From positions 7,254,001-7,318,000 of the forward strand of contig NW_025408667.1 in NCBI RefSeq assembly GCF_020360975.1: a stretch of 64,000 nt of DNA. The letters are read 5' to 3'. Shown here in pieces: positions 33,880 to 47,023 of this stretch. The stretch comes from Hirsutella rhossiliensis (taxonomy: Eukaryota > Ascomycota > Sordariomycetes > Hypocreales > Ophiocordycipitaceae). Both the position numbers and the translations under genes were made by a program. The notes beneath the pieces are model-generated. The model was not told the origin of the DNA. It did no database searches and was given only the letters and a program-made list of their open reading frames with translations. The number at the start of each line of letters is the position of its first letter. Position 1 is the first letter of the stretch.

Positions 33880-36800
33880 TACCTCCTCTCCGCTTTTATA
33901 GACGAGGGTTACTAATATTACGCCGTAATTAATAAAGCGAAAGCTCTTAAGCTATACTTACTAATAAAGAAGATTCGCCTTAGGCGTATAAAGGGCGCCT
34001 TAGCCGCGATAGAGGGCGCGGTTATTAAAAGCATCGCCTAGGTAGCTATAGAGGTTAATAGCCTCCTACGGCTACTAGTAGTATATATAGTCCCCTAGCT
34101 TAAGTTTCCCTTAATTCTTAGGAAGCTATAGTTAATATATACGAAGTTATATTTAGTACTATATAAGGGGAGGCTATAGTTTAGCCCTATATAGTCCTAG
34201 GTCCGGTATAGTAGTAAGGAGGGAGCGCTAGACGCTCTACCTAACTTATAAGATGCCTAGGAAGTCTTAGCCTCGGTATTCGTAGGCATAATACGGTAAA
34301 TCTATAAGCGGAAAGGGCCGGCTATAGCTATAGCGTCGATCTACGCGGTTAGCCTAGCGGATATTAAGAAAGCGCTACGACTAAAGCGCCCTTTATCGGA
34401 AGAGGAGCTATAGTAGGCTATCCCGCCGCGGTTCTATAACCTACTACCGCTCTTTTAAAAGAGCGAGGCCGATAAGTTAAACCCCTATAAGCCGGGCGTA
34501 GACTACTTAATACCGCTTTATATAAGGGATAACGGTAAGGAGCTTCCCTTACTATTTAGGCCGCTATATAGTATATTATAAGAGGAACTACTAATATTAA
34601 AGAAGTCCCTTATAGACCTCCTTAATAAGGGATTTATTAAGGCTAGCTCCTTTGAGGCGGCGGCTCTAGTCTTATTTATATAGAAGCTAGGGGGGGGACT
34701 TCGCTTTTACGTAGACTACTAAGTATTAAACGTAATTATATGCCTAGACCGGTACCCCCTTCCGCTTATAGGAGAGACCCTCTATAACCTAGTAAAGGCG
34801 AAGTAGTTTATAAAGCTCGACGTTATCTAAGCGTTCTATAAAGTGCGAATAGTATATAAGGAGGAGTAAAAGACAGCGTTCTATATAAGATACGGCTTAT
34901 TTAAGTAGATAGTTACCCCCTTTAGCTTAGTAAGTACCTTAGCTACGTTCTAACGTTATATTAACTAGGTACTTAAGGGTTTCCTTAATAAGTTTACGTC
35001 TATATATATAGATAATATTCTTATCTATTTAAGTAGGAGCTACGAAGACTATATATAGAAGGTATAGAAGGTACTAAACCGCTTAGTAGAGTACGGCCTA
35101 TACCTAGACCTAGATAAATATAAATTTAGCGTTAAGCGCGTTAAATACCTTAGCTTTATTATTATCGCGGGTATAGGCGTATAAGCGGACCTAGCTAAGA
35201 TTTAAGCTATCCGCGACTAGGCGACCCTAATATCGTAACGAGGCGTATAGAGCTTCCTTAGCTTCGCTAACTACTACCGGGTCTTTATTAAGGAGTTCTC
35301 GTAGATCGTACTACCGCTTAACGAGCTAATAAGGGATAGGGCCCTCTTCTCCTAGGGACCTATATAGGTAGAGGCGTTCTTAACCCTTAAGGACTTATTT
35401 TTATAGGCCCTAGTACTACTATAGTAAGACTTCGGTAATCCCTTAACCGTAAAAGCGGACTATAGCGGCTACGTACTTAAGGGAACCCTATCCTAAGAAG
35501 TAGAAGGGTAGAGGAGGCTAGTAGCGTTCTACTCGCGTAAGCTTACTACGGCGGAGAAGAACTACTTAATCTACGATAAAGAGATATTAGCGATTATTAG
35601 CTACCTTAAGTAGTAGTAAGCAGAGCTCTATAGCTATAAGAGCTTTAAGATCCTTATAAACTATAAGAACCTTAAATACTTTATAACCTAATAGTATCTC
35701 TTAAAGTAGTAGGCGCGCTAGGCGGAGTATCTCTTACGCTTTTAGTTCTATATTAAGTATAGACTAAGTAAGGAGGCTATAGTCCTAGACGCCCTCTTAT
35801 AGAGAGAGTAAGACCGGCCTACCTTTATAGACCTTAATATACGAGATATATAGATAATCCTAGATAAGGCGCTCTAGACTTACCTCGGCGCTACTCTATT
35901 AAGGGCGGAGGGTAACCCCTTAGGAGCGGCCGGGGTCCCGGCCCTTCCTAAGGGTGCGCCTAACGTCCCTTAGCGTATCTTCTAAGATAAGGAGCTCTAA
36001 CGCCTATAGGACTAGCTAGTAGTATAAGATAGTATATATATAAGCGTATGCTACGCTATAAAGGTAGGGGCGCGCTTACTTAACCGCGGCCTTAGTTTAA
36101 AAGTCTAAGTAGGCGACTACTATATCGACCCCCGTAGCTACCTTCGCTATAAGGGTAGGCTATAGGTCTTAGGCGCGCCGGCGATAACGGAGGCTATAGC
36201 TAGGGCGGCCCTCTTAAAAGTTAAGGAGCGGGATAGGTTAAGAGGGTAGATCGTATAAATAATCTATAACTTAAGCGTAATCGGCTATCCCGGCCGCGAG
36301 GGCACGCTAATAGCAATTAGCTAGGACTTTTACTAGCCGCTTATAGCACCGTACGTCCGCCGTTTCCTCTATAACTATAATATCTATAGCCGCTCGAAGA
36401 TCTAGCGAGCGCTTAAAAGGGGGCTATTAAAGTTACTACCGGTCCCTAACCGGTTTTATATATATATATAAATAGACTTTATTATAGACCTCCCCCTTAT
36501 AGCGGGCGGCAACCGTAATCTCTAGGTAATTAAGGACCGTTTAAGTAAGGAAGTAGTACTAAAGCTAATACCGTCTATAAAAGTAAAGGCCTACGCTAAG
36601 CGCTTCCTTTAGTACTATGCCCGCTTCTACTAGTAGCTAGCCTTAATTACTAGTAATAAGGGCACTAATTAAACCGGCCGCTTTTAGTAGTACCTCTATA
36701 AGCTACTCTAAGTTACTTAGTTACTAAGTATAGCCTACTACCTATAGACTAATAAGGGGCCCGAACGCCTTAACTAAGAAGTCTAAGCTTACTTTTAAGG

Positions 36801-37800
36801 GGTAATAGCCTATAACTAAGCGGACTAAGATAAGTAGCTTCCTATAGCCTACATAGCGCTTAATAGTAGGTTAAACTTATTTATTAGTATATCCCCCTTC
36901 CTTACGTTATATAGGTTTAAACTACTATCGGCATAGCCTATTACTATAGATATAGGCGTAAAGCGCTACCTAGCTAGCTCCCTAAAAGGTAGGGCGTCTG
37001 CCTTTATATAGAAGCTATAATAAGTTTCGGAGTTCTACTAATCCTCGATAGCGTCTACCGCCTAAGACTAAGAGCGGTAGGCTAATAAGTCGCGGGATCC
37101 TATAGATAGGTTCGCGGTAGGGGATAAGGTCTAGTTAGACCTCTATAACTATAGGTCGACGAGGCTAAAGAAGAAGCTCGACTAGCTATACGCTAAGTAT
37201 ACGGTAAATAAGGTACTAAGTCTATAAACTATAGAGCTAGAGGGGCTACCCTCCGGTATCTATAGTACGATTAACGTTAACCTCCTTTATCGCGCCGCTA
37301 TAGACCCTTTACTAAGCTAAGAGATAGCGGATCCCTAACTAGCCGCTATCCTCGTTAAGGGGGAGGAGGAGTTCTTAGTAAAGGAGTTATAGGTAGCCTA
37401 TTAAAAGAATATAGGCCGCGGTAAGAGGCGCGTAGTCCTCGTTAAGTAGCGTAGCTACTAAGACCTAATATAGGAGCCGGCTTCTAAGTTTAAGGGCGCG
37501 GTAGCTCTAGATAGGTTTAAGGCCCTTTATAAGCTAGTAAAAGAAAGCAACGGCCTAGTAAGAGAAGCTACCCCCTTAGCGGTAAAGTAGCTAGTACCCT
37601 AAGACGTAAGGGAGACTACGCCCCGCCCTTAAGGAAGCGGCGGGGCACTAAGCCCGCGGCGGTCGCTACGCTAGTATAAGCTATAGGCGTATATTATAGA
37701 TACCGCGACTACGGATAATAAGTAGGGCGCACTTAGGTCGGCGGTAGTATAAATAAATCGTATTAGCCCTTATAAGCGCGCTTAAGAGCGTATAAACTAG
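33880..37800 (+). pseudogene. Gypsy-B pol with chromodomain
   Basis: Protease start AFIDEGY (33892-33912): D-E-G in place of D-T/S-G. RT: GGGLRFYVDY near 34700, DRYPLPL near 34760, YIDN (RIPed YIDD) at about 35010. Integrase zinc finger with HPGREGT-like text near 36290 and the CX2C text NYNIYS near 36380; core near 36450-36720. Chromodomain VLVKWRSY-like at about 37440-37490. The frame seems to continue towards 37850, where it would meet the 3' end of the antisense gene. Confidence 0.87.
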
Positions 37801-38043
37801 GCCTAGCGGGCCTTCTTCTTTAGTAGGGTCTCGACTACTAAACGGTTATCCTTATCCTCCTCCTTATCCTCCTCCTCGTCCTCCTCCTTAGTATAAGGCG
37901 CGGCCCCGGCCTCGAGGGCGCGGATCCGGCCCTCTAGGCTACCTAGCTAAGCAGCGACGGCGGCGGCGGCGGCGGTGCCGGTAGTAGTAGAGGCGGCGGC
38001 GGTAGAGGTAGCGGGGGCGGCTAGGGCGGCGTCGACGGTGCCC

Positions 38044-38097
38044 CTAAGAGAGAGAGAGTTAGCGCCGTAGAGAGTATAGGAAAGGGAGCTTACGTAC
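38044..38097 (-). other. Intron 2 of Gypsy-B antisense gene (54 nt)
   Basis: Minus-strand donor GTACGT, branch GCTAAC, acceptor CTTAG. Splicing gives PKGT..., aligned with PKDT... in A and C. Confidence 0.72.
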
Positions 38098-38387
38098 TTA
38101 GGCACGAGGGCGGCGCGCTCGAGGAACCGTAAGTTATAGTAGGCGGCGGCGGCGGCGGTTAAGGCGCGCTTAGCCTTATTCTAGTCCTTACCCGGCTCCG
38201 CGGCGCTCTAAGCTATAGTAGTATAGGTAAGGACGGGCGGCGTAACCTTATATATATAGCTAGCCCGGGCGCATAGGAAGTAGCTGCCCTAAGGGCGGCC
38301 GGCCTAGTCGGCGTAGGGGAGGGACTACGAGGTATACTATACGTAGGGGGAATCGCGGGTAGCGCCTCGGGCCACGGCGCGCTTATA

Positions 38388-38438
38388 CTAGTACGGGGAG
38401 TTAATAATACTCGCGAGAATAGGGGTAGAGGGGCTTAC
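38388..38438 (-). other. Intron 1 of Gypsy-B antisense gene (51 nt)
   Basis: Minus-strand donor GTAAGC, branch ATTAAC, acceptor TACTAG. Phase 0, followed by YKR as in A and C. Confidence 0.72.
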
Positions 38439-38949
38439 GGAGGAGGGCGGCGAGGACCTACGCTTATTATTATCGTCGTTATCGTCGGCGTTATCGCGGC
38501 GGCCGGTAGCGGAGAGCGTAGCGGGGGCGGCGGCGGCGCAGGCAGTAAAGTTAACGGCCGAGAAGCTAGGCAGCGGGTAGCGCGGAGCGGCGGCAGGCGC
38601 GACTAGGGCGGCGGGGGTAGTAGGTAGGGTAGCGGGCGAGGCGAGGGCGCGATCGACGAAGTCGTCGATCTTAGTAAAGAAGTAAGATAAGGCGGGGGAG
38701 GATATATTAAATTATTTAAATAACTAGCGGGGGTATAAGTTAGCTCGTATATAGGCGGCAGCGTATAGCTAGGCGCTAAGAGACTTATAGTTATAGTTAC
38801 GGCTACTACTACTAATAATAATAATAATAATATAGTTAAGAGGAAAGAGTAATAGGAGCGCTAGTAAGTTATTTACCTCCTAGCCGCGCGCCGAGGTATA
38901 GGATTAACGTTATAAGGGACCGCCTATAAAGAGAAGGGCGGGGACCTTA

Positions 38950-39148
38950 TATAAGGGTATTTACCCTTAGTATAGGTCTAGGTATTAGCCTAGACCTTAG
39001 CTAATAAGCGTTATAGGTTAAGGTAGGCTATATATATAAACGCGTATTTAGTAGTAATAAGCGCGGCGTATAGTTAGATCCTATATAGCTTATTATTATA
39101 ATATAATAGAAGGCACTTATAGTATAACCCTCTACCTACCTTATAATA
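38950..39148 (+). repeat. Gypsy-B 3' LTR
   Basis: Partner of 32296-32494, same length. Here the internal hairpin (38975-38996) is a perfect 8-bp stem, GGTCTAGG/CCTAGACC. Confidence 0.93.
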
Positions 39149-39437
39149 AGCGCCTAAGCTTAAAGGACCTTAACTTTATTTACTTTTATAATCTTATAAA
39201 GTAATCGCTCTTTATTTACTATTACTACCCTTAAAAGGATATTCTTAGCGACTACTATATATATATAGTAAGTAATTATAGCCTTTAGTTTAAATATAGC
39301 CTTAACCTAGCCTTAGTCCCTTTAGTAAGCTCTTACCGCGGTATTAAATATAACCGCGATATCTTTACTTTAAAGGTACCTCGCCGCTATAGCGCTTATA
39401 GCTTTTAAGGCTATATTTACTACTTTTACTATATCCT
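39149..39437 (-). pseudogene. LINE-2 ORF1 middle fragment
   Basis: Short LINE-2 piece lying between Gypsy-B and Gypsy-E, aligned to LINE-1 62650-62940. Begins with AGCGC (duplication of B) and ends with ATCCT (39433-39437, duplication of E). Confidence 0.88.
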
Positions 39438-39694
39438 TATAAGAGCGCTACTAAGAAGTATAGGCTAATAAAGTACTTAGGTATATAGTACTAATATATT
39501 AGTAAGGTATTAATAAGGAATTATACCTACCCTACTTATATATTATAGACTACTCGCTACTTTAACTAAAAAGGAGAAATCCCTCTTCTTATAAGCTTTA
39601 GTCTTATAATAAGGAGAATATAATATATATAGCGTAGTACCTCTAGCTATCTCTATTACCTAACTAATTATACTATAATATATATTCCCTTATA
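39438..39694 (+). repeat. Gypsy-E 5' LTR
   Basis: 257 bp, TATAAG...CTTATA termini (RIPed TG...CA). Near-identical to 47024-47280. Confidence 0.95.
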
Positions 39695-39759
39695 ATTTCT
39701 AAAGCTTCCCTTTTTAGTTACTTAATAGAAATAGCTACTTAGAGAAGACTATATAATAC

Positions 39760-42700
39760 TCCTATAGCGCGACGTAGTAGTTAACTAGTCGAGGCCTCTT
39801 TATTACGTATATTAAGTATTTACTTAAGAGATAAAGAATAGGAAGATATATCCTTAGAATAGACCCTTATTATAGACAGCGTTATAACTATATCGAAGAT
39901 ATCGCTACCTATAGGTATAAGATAACTATCTTATAAGGAAAAGCTTATAGCCCTATAAGCGAGCGTTAAGGAGCTAGAGGAGATAAAACGCTTATAAGAT
40001 TACGTTATATAATTAAAGGAGGAAATTACTAAACGCGCTAGTACTATCGCTATCTATTTAAAGAAGCGTTAATAGTCTTACTCCCCTAAATTAAACGGTA
40101 GTCGCGGTAGCGAGGTTAAGATTAAAAACATCGCTTAATTATCTTAACCTATTAATATACGGAAACGTTTAGACTAGACTTATAATCTAAAGGACGCCTT
40201 TAAGGTAGCGCTTAGATACTTTTATTATAACGAAATAAAGATCCTCTACGCGGTAGATTATATATATAGCGACTATAAAGTAAGATAGCGCCGATACTTT
40301 AAAGAATAAACGCCGATTAACTAAACTAAATATAGTATAGATTAAGTATACTTTAAGGAATAGATACTTATCTTAATTAAGGATACTATAAATAAGGAGA
40401 TACTATTAGCGATATAATTAAAGGAGGCTCGCTAATAAGAAGGCTAGTCCCTCCTAGAGTTTAGCTTATACCTTAACTCCTTAGAGAGGTATTTTAAATA
40501 CCTATTAGAAAAGGCGCGTACTCTTATATTTTTCGCTAAGCTAGAGCTATAACTTTAAGACTAAATTAACCTTTATTCGATACCTATCTATACCTATTAA
40601 TAGGAAGAGCTTATATAAGTCGCTTAACGATATTAAGATACTACTACTAATAAGAAGCAATATATTAATACTACTTTTACCTTTAAAGGAACCGGGAATA
40701 GAAGTAGTATTATACCTTAAGGCGGTATATATAAGGGAAGGAATTAGAGAGGCTAATAAGCTAGGCCGAATTATTAAGGAAATACTACCGATTAGACTAA
40801 TAACTAGTAAGCTAGCGATATACCTATTAAGGGCTAAACTAAGGGACGTTATTAAGAAAGAGGATCTTTTACTTAATTAGGAATTATATATTTCTAATAT
40901 AATAAGCTAGGATACTTATCTATAGAATATACTAATTCTCTAAAAGTAGAAACCTTAGTAAAGACTCTTAGACTTAATACTATAAAATAGGGAAAAGGTA
41001 AGATATTAAGGTAAACGCTTCTCCCTTAATAAACTTAATACTTATAGGATAGTTACTTAAAACTCCTATAACGATATTAAGGCGAAACCCTATTAAAGTC
41101 CCTATATACTTAAATACTTATAGTACTATTAACCTTATAGATATATACTTTACCTAATAATAGGGATTACTATAAGTAGCGCTATTATACCCTAAGTTAT
41201 TAGGGCTTAATAATAGTAAGGTAAGGGAGTATAGAGTATAGTTAGTGCTACTCTAAATAATAGATATAAGGGGTACTAAAAAGATAATTACTTATTTCTA
41301 TATTAGTATTAATAAGTTAACGCTAAACGATTAGGTATTAATCCTTTTATTAGTTACTACCTTAAAGGATAAACGTATCTATATTATTTTATAGAAACGA
41401 TAGTAGTAGTTTAAGTATTAACTAAGTAGCGAAACCTTATAAAACCCCTATAAATTCCTTTAAGAATATAAGAACGAAGTAAGGGTATATATAATAGCGC
41501 TTAATCCTAAGCTAATCCCGCTACTAGATAAAGATAAAGATAAAGGGATTCTATAAGAAGAATAGGCCGAAATCCTACTAACTCTTTACTAGTTTAAAGA
41601 TACCTTCTCGGCTAATAAATCTAATTTATTATTAGCTAAAAAAAGAATAGATTACTTAATTAATTTAATCCTTAATATAGAACCTCCTTATAGACCGATT
41701 TACCTTTTATTATAAAGGGAACTCTAAGTATTACGCGACTAGATCTAAGATATAATAAAAAGGAAAATAATCTAGGAGTTAAAGAGCCTAGCTAAGGCGC
41801 CTATCCTTTTCGTTTTAAAAAAGGATAGTACCTTACGGCTATATATAGACTACCGAGGACTTAACTAGGTTATATAAAAGAATCGGTACCTTTTACCCCT
41901 TATTTTAGAGATTATTAACCGCTATTAAGGAGCTAAGTATTTTTCTAAGATTAATATATAGAATACGTATTAACGTATTTAAATTTAGGAAGGAGATAAA
42001 TAAAAGACCGCTTTCTAAATATATTATAGATATTTCGAATACCTAGTAATACCCTTTAGACTTACTAACGTACTAGCTATATTTTAGAGCTATATCTATT
42101 AAGCGCTTAAGGGGCTTATAGATATAATCTATATAGTCTACCTTAATAATATCCTTATATACTCTAAAATAAGAGAAGAATATACTAAATACTTAGGATA
42201 AGTAATAGAAAGGCTAAGGGCTATAAAGCTCTATATAAAACTATCGAAGTATATCTTTTATTAATAGTTAGTTAAGTTCCTTAGGTTTATATTATCTATT
42301 AATAGGGTATCGATAGACCCTTAATAGGTAGAGGTAATAGCTTAATAGCCTAAACTTATAACCTACTATAATATTTAGGTTTTCCTTAGGTTTTATAATT
42401 TTTACCGACGATTTATATATAGGTACTTAGGAGTTATAGCGCCCTTAACTATATTATTAAAGGGGAGTAAGAATAAGAAGAAGCTAAGGAGTATAAAGCT
42501 AAACCTTATTAAAAGGGCAGCGTTTTAAGCTCTTAAAGATACTTTTTAAGGAGCCTTACTCCTTTAATATTACGATCTAGAAAGACGTATTTATATCGAA
42601 ATAAATATATCGTAATTTATAATAGTAAGGATTATCTCTTAACCTAATAATAAAGGGCGTTACTATCCGATTATATTCTAGTTAAGGAAGTTTACTAGAG

Positions 42701-44720
42701 CTAAACTTAATTATAGTATTTTAGACTAAGAACTCTTTACTATCGTTAAGTTATTTAAATACTAGCGATATTATATTAAAGGGGTAGTATATAAAGTAGA
42801 GGTATTATTAAACTACTATAACCTTTAGACGTTTATATACTAGACCTCCTTAAATAGGAGGTAAGTAAGATAGTATATATATTTAGTACTATTTAACTTT
42901 ATAATTAAGTATTATATAGGTAAATCTAACCTAGCGGACGCGCTATTAAGAATGCTTAGATATAAGGGCGAGAAGCCCTTATTTATAGAACTATTACCGG
43001 AGCTATAAGCGAAGCTAGCTACTATTAATACTATATTTATATAGAGAAATAATAAGGCGTTTTTATAAGTAAAGAGATACTTAACCTTAAGTTAATATAA
43101 GTATAGTAAAGTGCCTTTATATAAGGAAAATATATAAGCTTATCTATAGTAAAATTATAATAATTTAGGCGTAAGACCTAAATAATTAGCCGATTAAGCT
43201 AAAGAGAGAGCTAGTTATAAATAGTTACTCTTAAGGAAGACCGCTAAAAAAGCGGCCTATTATATAAAGGTTTATATAGTAGAAGTTCTAGAACTATTAC
43301 TAGAGTTACTAAAACGTACTTAGTTAGTTAACGTAGTAATTAATAGGCTAAAGGAAACTAAAGACTTTTTAAAAGGGAAGGGTTTTTAGTTAGTACGCTT
43401 AAATAGACTATTACTATAAAAGGGTTATATCGTAGTGCCTTTAAAGGCAGCCTTATAGTAAGAGCTAATATAGCTTTTTTATAACGATCTATTAGTAGGA
43501 TACTTTAGCTCTTAATATACTAGTAAACTACTAGTAAGGAACTTTTACTAGGATAGAATAATAAAAGATATAAATAAATACGTTTAATTATACCTAGTAT
43601 ATTAAGGTATAGTATCTAGGAGGCATCGCCCTTATAGTATTATATAATCGTTACTATATCCTATATAACTATAGGAAGAATTATTAATAGACTTTACTAT
43701 AGGTTTACTTAAAGTATAGTATAATAGATAAGACGTTAATACGATCTTAGTAATTATAGACCGATATACTAAGTATTGCCTTTTCTTTCCTATCTCTAAG
43801 ATAATAATAGCCCTAGAACTAATAGAATTATTCTATTACTAAGTTAAATTAGTATATAGACCTTTAAAAGGTATTATTTTAGATAAAGGGTCCTTATTTA
43901 TAAGTAAGTTTTAGTTAGATCTTTATTTTATTATATAAGTAAAACGTAGGCTATCGACGGTATTTTACCTATAAACTAATAGGTAAATAGAATAAATAAA
44001 CTAAGCTATATAGTACTACTTAAGATACTTTACTAACTTAGAATAAACTAACTAAGCGTTACTCCTATATATTACTTAATTTATATATAATAATATAAAG
44101 AACGTAATAACTAGGTTATTACTTAACGAAGCGTTAATAGGTTACTAACTAAACTTCTATATTAATACTAAGGACGATATTATTTAAAGGGGGGTACCTA
44201 AAGTAAGAGTAAGAGTTACTAGGCTATAAGAGCTATAAAAGAGGCTTAAGGAATACTAAGGAAAAGCTATTAAATCGTAAGCGAAATACTACGATTTAAG
44301 GCACTAACCGCTTATACTAAAAGTAAGAGACCTTATAGTATTATCGATAAAGAACTTACGCCTTAAGGATAAAAAAAGAAAACTCTTACCTAAGTATATT
44401 AAACCGTTTTAGGTCCTATAAGCTATTAGAAAGTAAGTATATTATCTTATACTCCTTAAGAAGTACTTATACCTTTATAACGTTTTTTATATTAGTCTCT
44501 TAAAGCTATAAAAGGAGCGTAAAGGCACCTATAAAGATAGCGAAACCCTATTAATACTAAACTTAGAGGATAATAAAGGTAAATAGGAAGTCTAAGAGAT
44601 TAAAGACTAAAAGAGATCTAAGGGTAATACCTTTTTCCTTATTAAATAGAAAGGATAGCTAGCTAAGTATAACTAATAGGTTAAGGCTAAAAATATAGCG
44701 AATAGCTAAGACCTTATTAA
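39760..44720 (+). pseudogene. Gypsy-E gag-pol with chromodomain
   Basis: Gag knuckle at about 40882-40925 in the spacing CX2CX4HX4C (ligands RIPed to Tyr, text YF.YNKLGYLSIEY). RT: LRLYIDYRGLN at about 41840, YLNN (RIPed YLDD) near 42135. Integrase: CX2C and QEELLIDF near 43680, DRYTKY near 43760. A chromodomain-like block near 44570-44700 reads EI.D.KRSKG...FLIK.KG. Full set of domains for a chromovirus. Stops are RIP-type. Confidence 0.87.
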
Positions 44721-45049
44721 AGAATATACTACTCGCTTAACTAGGAAAAAGAGGCGTAAGACTAAGTAAGGTAGGGAAACCTATTAGCGTAGGGAGACGC
44801 TATTAAATCGGTAACGAATCCCTACTAAATCGCTACTAACTTATTAATATATTAGTACGCCTAAATATCCTATAACTATATATAAAATAGTAAAATAAGA
44901 GAATAAGGAAAACTATCTATACTACCTATTAAATATTATTAAGGAAAATAAAACTAAACTATAACTCTACTAAGGCCCTAACGATAAAGGAGAGAAGGAT
45001 AGTTATAGCTAAATAAAAGAAAGATAAGACCTATCTATTACTTCTAACT

Positions 45050-46631
45050 ACCCCTCTTCTTTACCGGTATAGCGGGAACTAACCGAGGCGCCCCCTCCGC
45101 TATATTAAATACCTCCGGAAATACTAGAACCACCCTATCCTCTACTCCTTCCTTATCCTCCGCGTCGAGACCTATCTCTATTAGCACGGCACTTACCTCG
45201 GCCTTAGTAAATAGTAAGGCGTATTACTATAAAGTATAGCCTATATTACCGTCGATAAGGTAGAGTTTTAACTAAGATTCCTAGGCCTAGTACTCTAGGC
45301 TTATATAAGCGATATCGAATAAGGGCGCGGGGTTAAGGTAAATAATAAGCTCGCGGCGCTTATTAATTAGTATATAGTAGTTAGTACGCTTAACCTAGTA
45401 TATTATTAAGCGGTCGCTAATAAAAGGGTTAAATAAAACTTATAATAGTAGACTTTTATATACTTATAGTCCTAAAGGACTTATAATAGGCTATCTTAGC
45501 GGTATTAAAAGCCTTAGCTAAATACTATACCGTAATAGTAAGATAGCACTAATTAGCCTCCTTAAAAATAAGTATACTTATATTTAAGCTATCGTCCTTA
45601 GTATCCTTATTACTAGTCTTTAGCTTATTAAGCTCGCGTAGGTACTTAACGATAGCGACTATATCGGCCTAGTTACTAAATATAAAAGTAGCGGCCTTAA
45701 AAAAGATTAGCTTATTAATTATAATATTTAAAGTTAAGGGGAAACTTACTTAATTATAGGTCGCGGCACGTTTATAGTACTACTTATAGCGCGTTAAGGA
45801 AACCCCTAAGAAAATATAGCTAATTAAGAGCACCTTAATAGGCTTAGGCTCGGTTATACTATACTCCTTAATAACCGTCCTAAAATAATATATATACTAG
45901 AGCTTATAAGGGATAACCTTATAGGCCTTAATTAAGCGGGCTTTAGCCTTAGATTAGGTACGCTTCTTTATAGGAGCGCGACCGCCTTATACCGCCGCTT
46001 AGGTGCCCTCGTCTCTAGCGCCGCTATTCTTAGGTTTATTAGTAGGAAGAGTTAGATTATAGCTATCTCTATTATTACTATTATCGTTATCTTAGCCCTT
46101 ATTTAGCTAGGTATTAAGATAGTCTTAGCCCTTATTTAGCTAGGAATTAAGATAGTCTTAGCCCTTATTTAGCTAGGCCTTATCGTTAATATCGGCCTAC
46201 TTATTCTAAGGAGCGGCCTAGGCGATAATCTCCTATTAGCTAGAGCCGCCCTATTAAGATAGAGTAGCTAGGTTATTGGTACTTACCTAAGAGCGCCTAA
46301 GTACGATCTCCTCGCTAATATTAGTATCGCTAACGGGGGTAATAGACTTATAAGTTTCTAGGCCTATAAAAGTAGGCTTATCGGTAGTTAGAGTTAGGGT
46401 ATTTAGTAGGGTAATAAGGGTATAACCCTCGCTAATATTAGGTCCTAGACTAAAAGTCTCTTAGAACTAGGATTCCCTTATACCTTTCTTAGCTTTCTTT
46501 ATTAAAGGGGAACTAGCGTCGCTATAAGACTTCTAGGCCGATCGCTTACGCTTTAAGGGCGAACCCGCCGCTACCTACTCCTATATATAGTATAGGAAAT
46601 CGGCGTTATAGTTCTTTATTTTCTTTAGCAT
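45050..46631 (-). pseudogene. Antisense ORF of Gypsy-E, unknown product
   Basis: On the minus strand an intact ATG (46629-46631) opens a frame starting MLKKIKNYNADFL, with stop-free runs of about 60 codons, then an 11-residue tandem repeat (DYLN..LNKGQ type, 46091-46178), a Lys-rich segment, and protein-like text to about 45500. The frame then appears to shift and continues to about 45050 with an acidic C-terminal part. No similarity seen to the A/B/C antisense protein. Strand assignment rests on the ATG, the long open runs and the upstream promoter signals; the 3' half is less certain and may contain an intron or indel. Confidence 0.55.
46091..46178 (-). repeat. 33-bp tandem repeat, 2.7 copies
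   Basis: Units 46091-46123, 46124-46156 and 46157-46178 (partial), starting cttagcccttatttagctag. The period of 33 keeps frame (11 residues per unit) in the antisense ORF. Confidence 0.92.
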
Positions 46632-46732
46632 AGAAGGTATTATTATTAATAAATCGTCGATAAAAAGTAATATAAAAAGGTATAAAAGATTAATAAAAAA
46701 AAAGGCGTAAAACTCTATAGTAATTATAAGCG

Positions 46733-46784
46733 GAAGAGTTAAAGAAGAAAAGAAAATAAAAGAAGTAAGAGATATATATATATA
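46733..46784 (-). promoter_or_regulatory. Promoter-like region of the Gypsy-E antisense ORF
   Basis: On the minus strand an alternating TA run (46772-46784) is followed by a pyrimidine tract (46733-46771), about 140-150 nt before the ATG. Same geometry as in Gypsy A and C. Confidence 0.55.
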
Positions 46785-47023
46785 CTCTTTATATTATAGT
46801 TACGCGGCTAATATATAAGCGATACTATAATAGTTACTTAGCGGTAACCGCTAGTATAATAACTATTAACGTTATAAAGTATAGACTAACGTATACTTAT
46901 ATAGGTATATACGCGCGATATATAACTAAAACTACCTCTCTTCCTAACTAAATATATATAGCGTAGCGAAAGTAATATATATTAAAGATATAGCTAAGAC
47001 GTTTATATAGGAGGGGAGATAAT

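Larger units (their letters stand above)
37790..38800 (-). pseudogene. Antisense accessory gene of Gypsy-B, two introns
   Basis: Counterpart of the antisense genes in A and C, diverged in sequence but with the same order: Ser/Ala-rich N-terminus with FFTKIDDFVDRAL, Ala/Pro-rich stretch, intron 1, exon 2 opening YKRA with the ALTAAAAAYYNLR block, intron 2, Ala-rich run, LEGRIRALE coiled-coil segment, and an acidic Glu/Asp/Lys tail at about 37840-37890. Both introns are multiples of 3 here (51 and 54 nt), so the unspliced frame is also open. The start is not determined; protein-like text extends upstream to about 38800. No clear TATA box seen for this copy. Confidence 0.72.
32296..39148 (+). 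mobile_element. Gypsy-B: complete chromodomain Gypsy with antisense gene
   Basis: 6853 bp bounded by 199-bp LTRs (32296-32494 and 38950-39148) and a perfect target duplication AGCGC (32291-32295 and 39149-39153). The empty site is present in LINE-1 at about 62650 (tagcgc). Gag with CCHC, protease, RT, RNase H, integrase and chromodomain are on plus, followed by an antisense gene on minus, then a polypurine tract (agagaagggcggggacc) before the 3' LTR. A diverged relative of A and C. Fully RIPed. Confidence 0.95.

Noticed and set aside
46210..46270. A short 36-nt intron (GTAAGT...ATAG, minus) in the Gypsy-E antisense ORF
   Set aside because: Too short for a fungal intron, no good branch point, and the frame is open without removing it.
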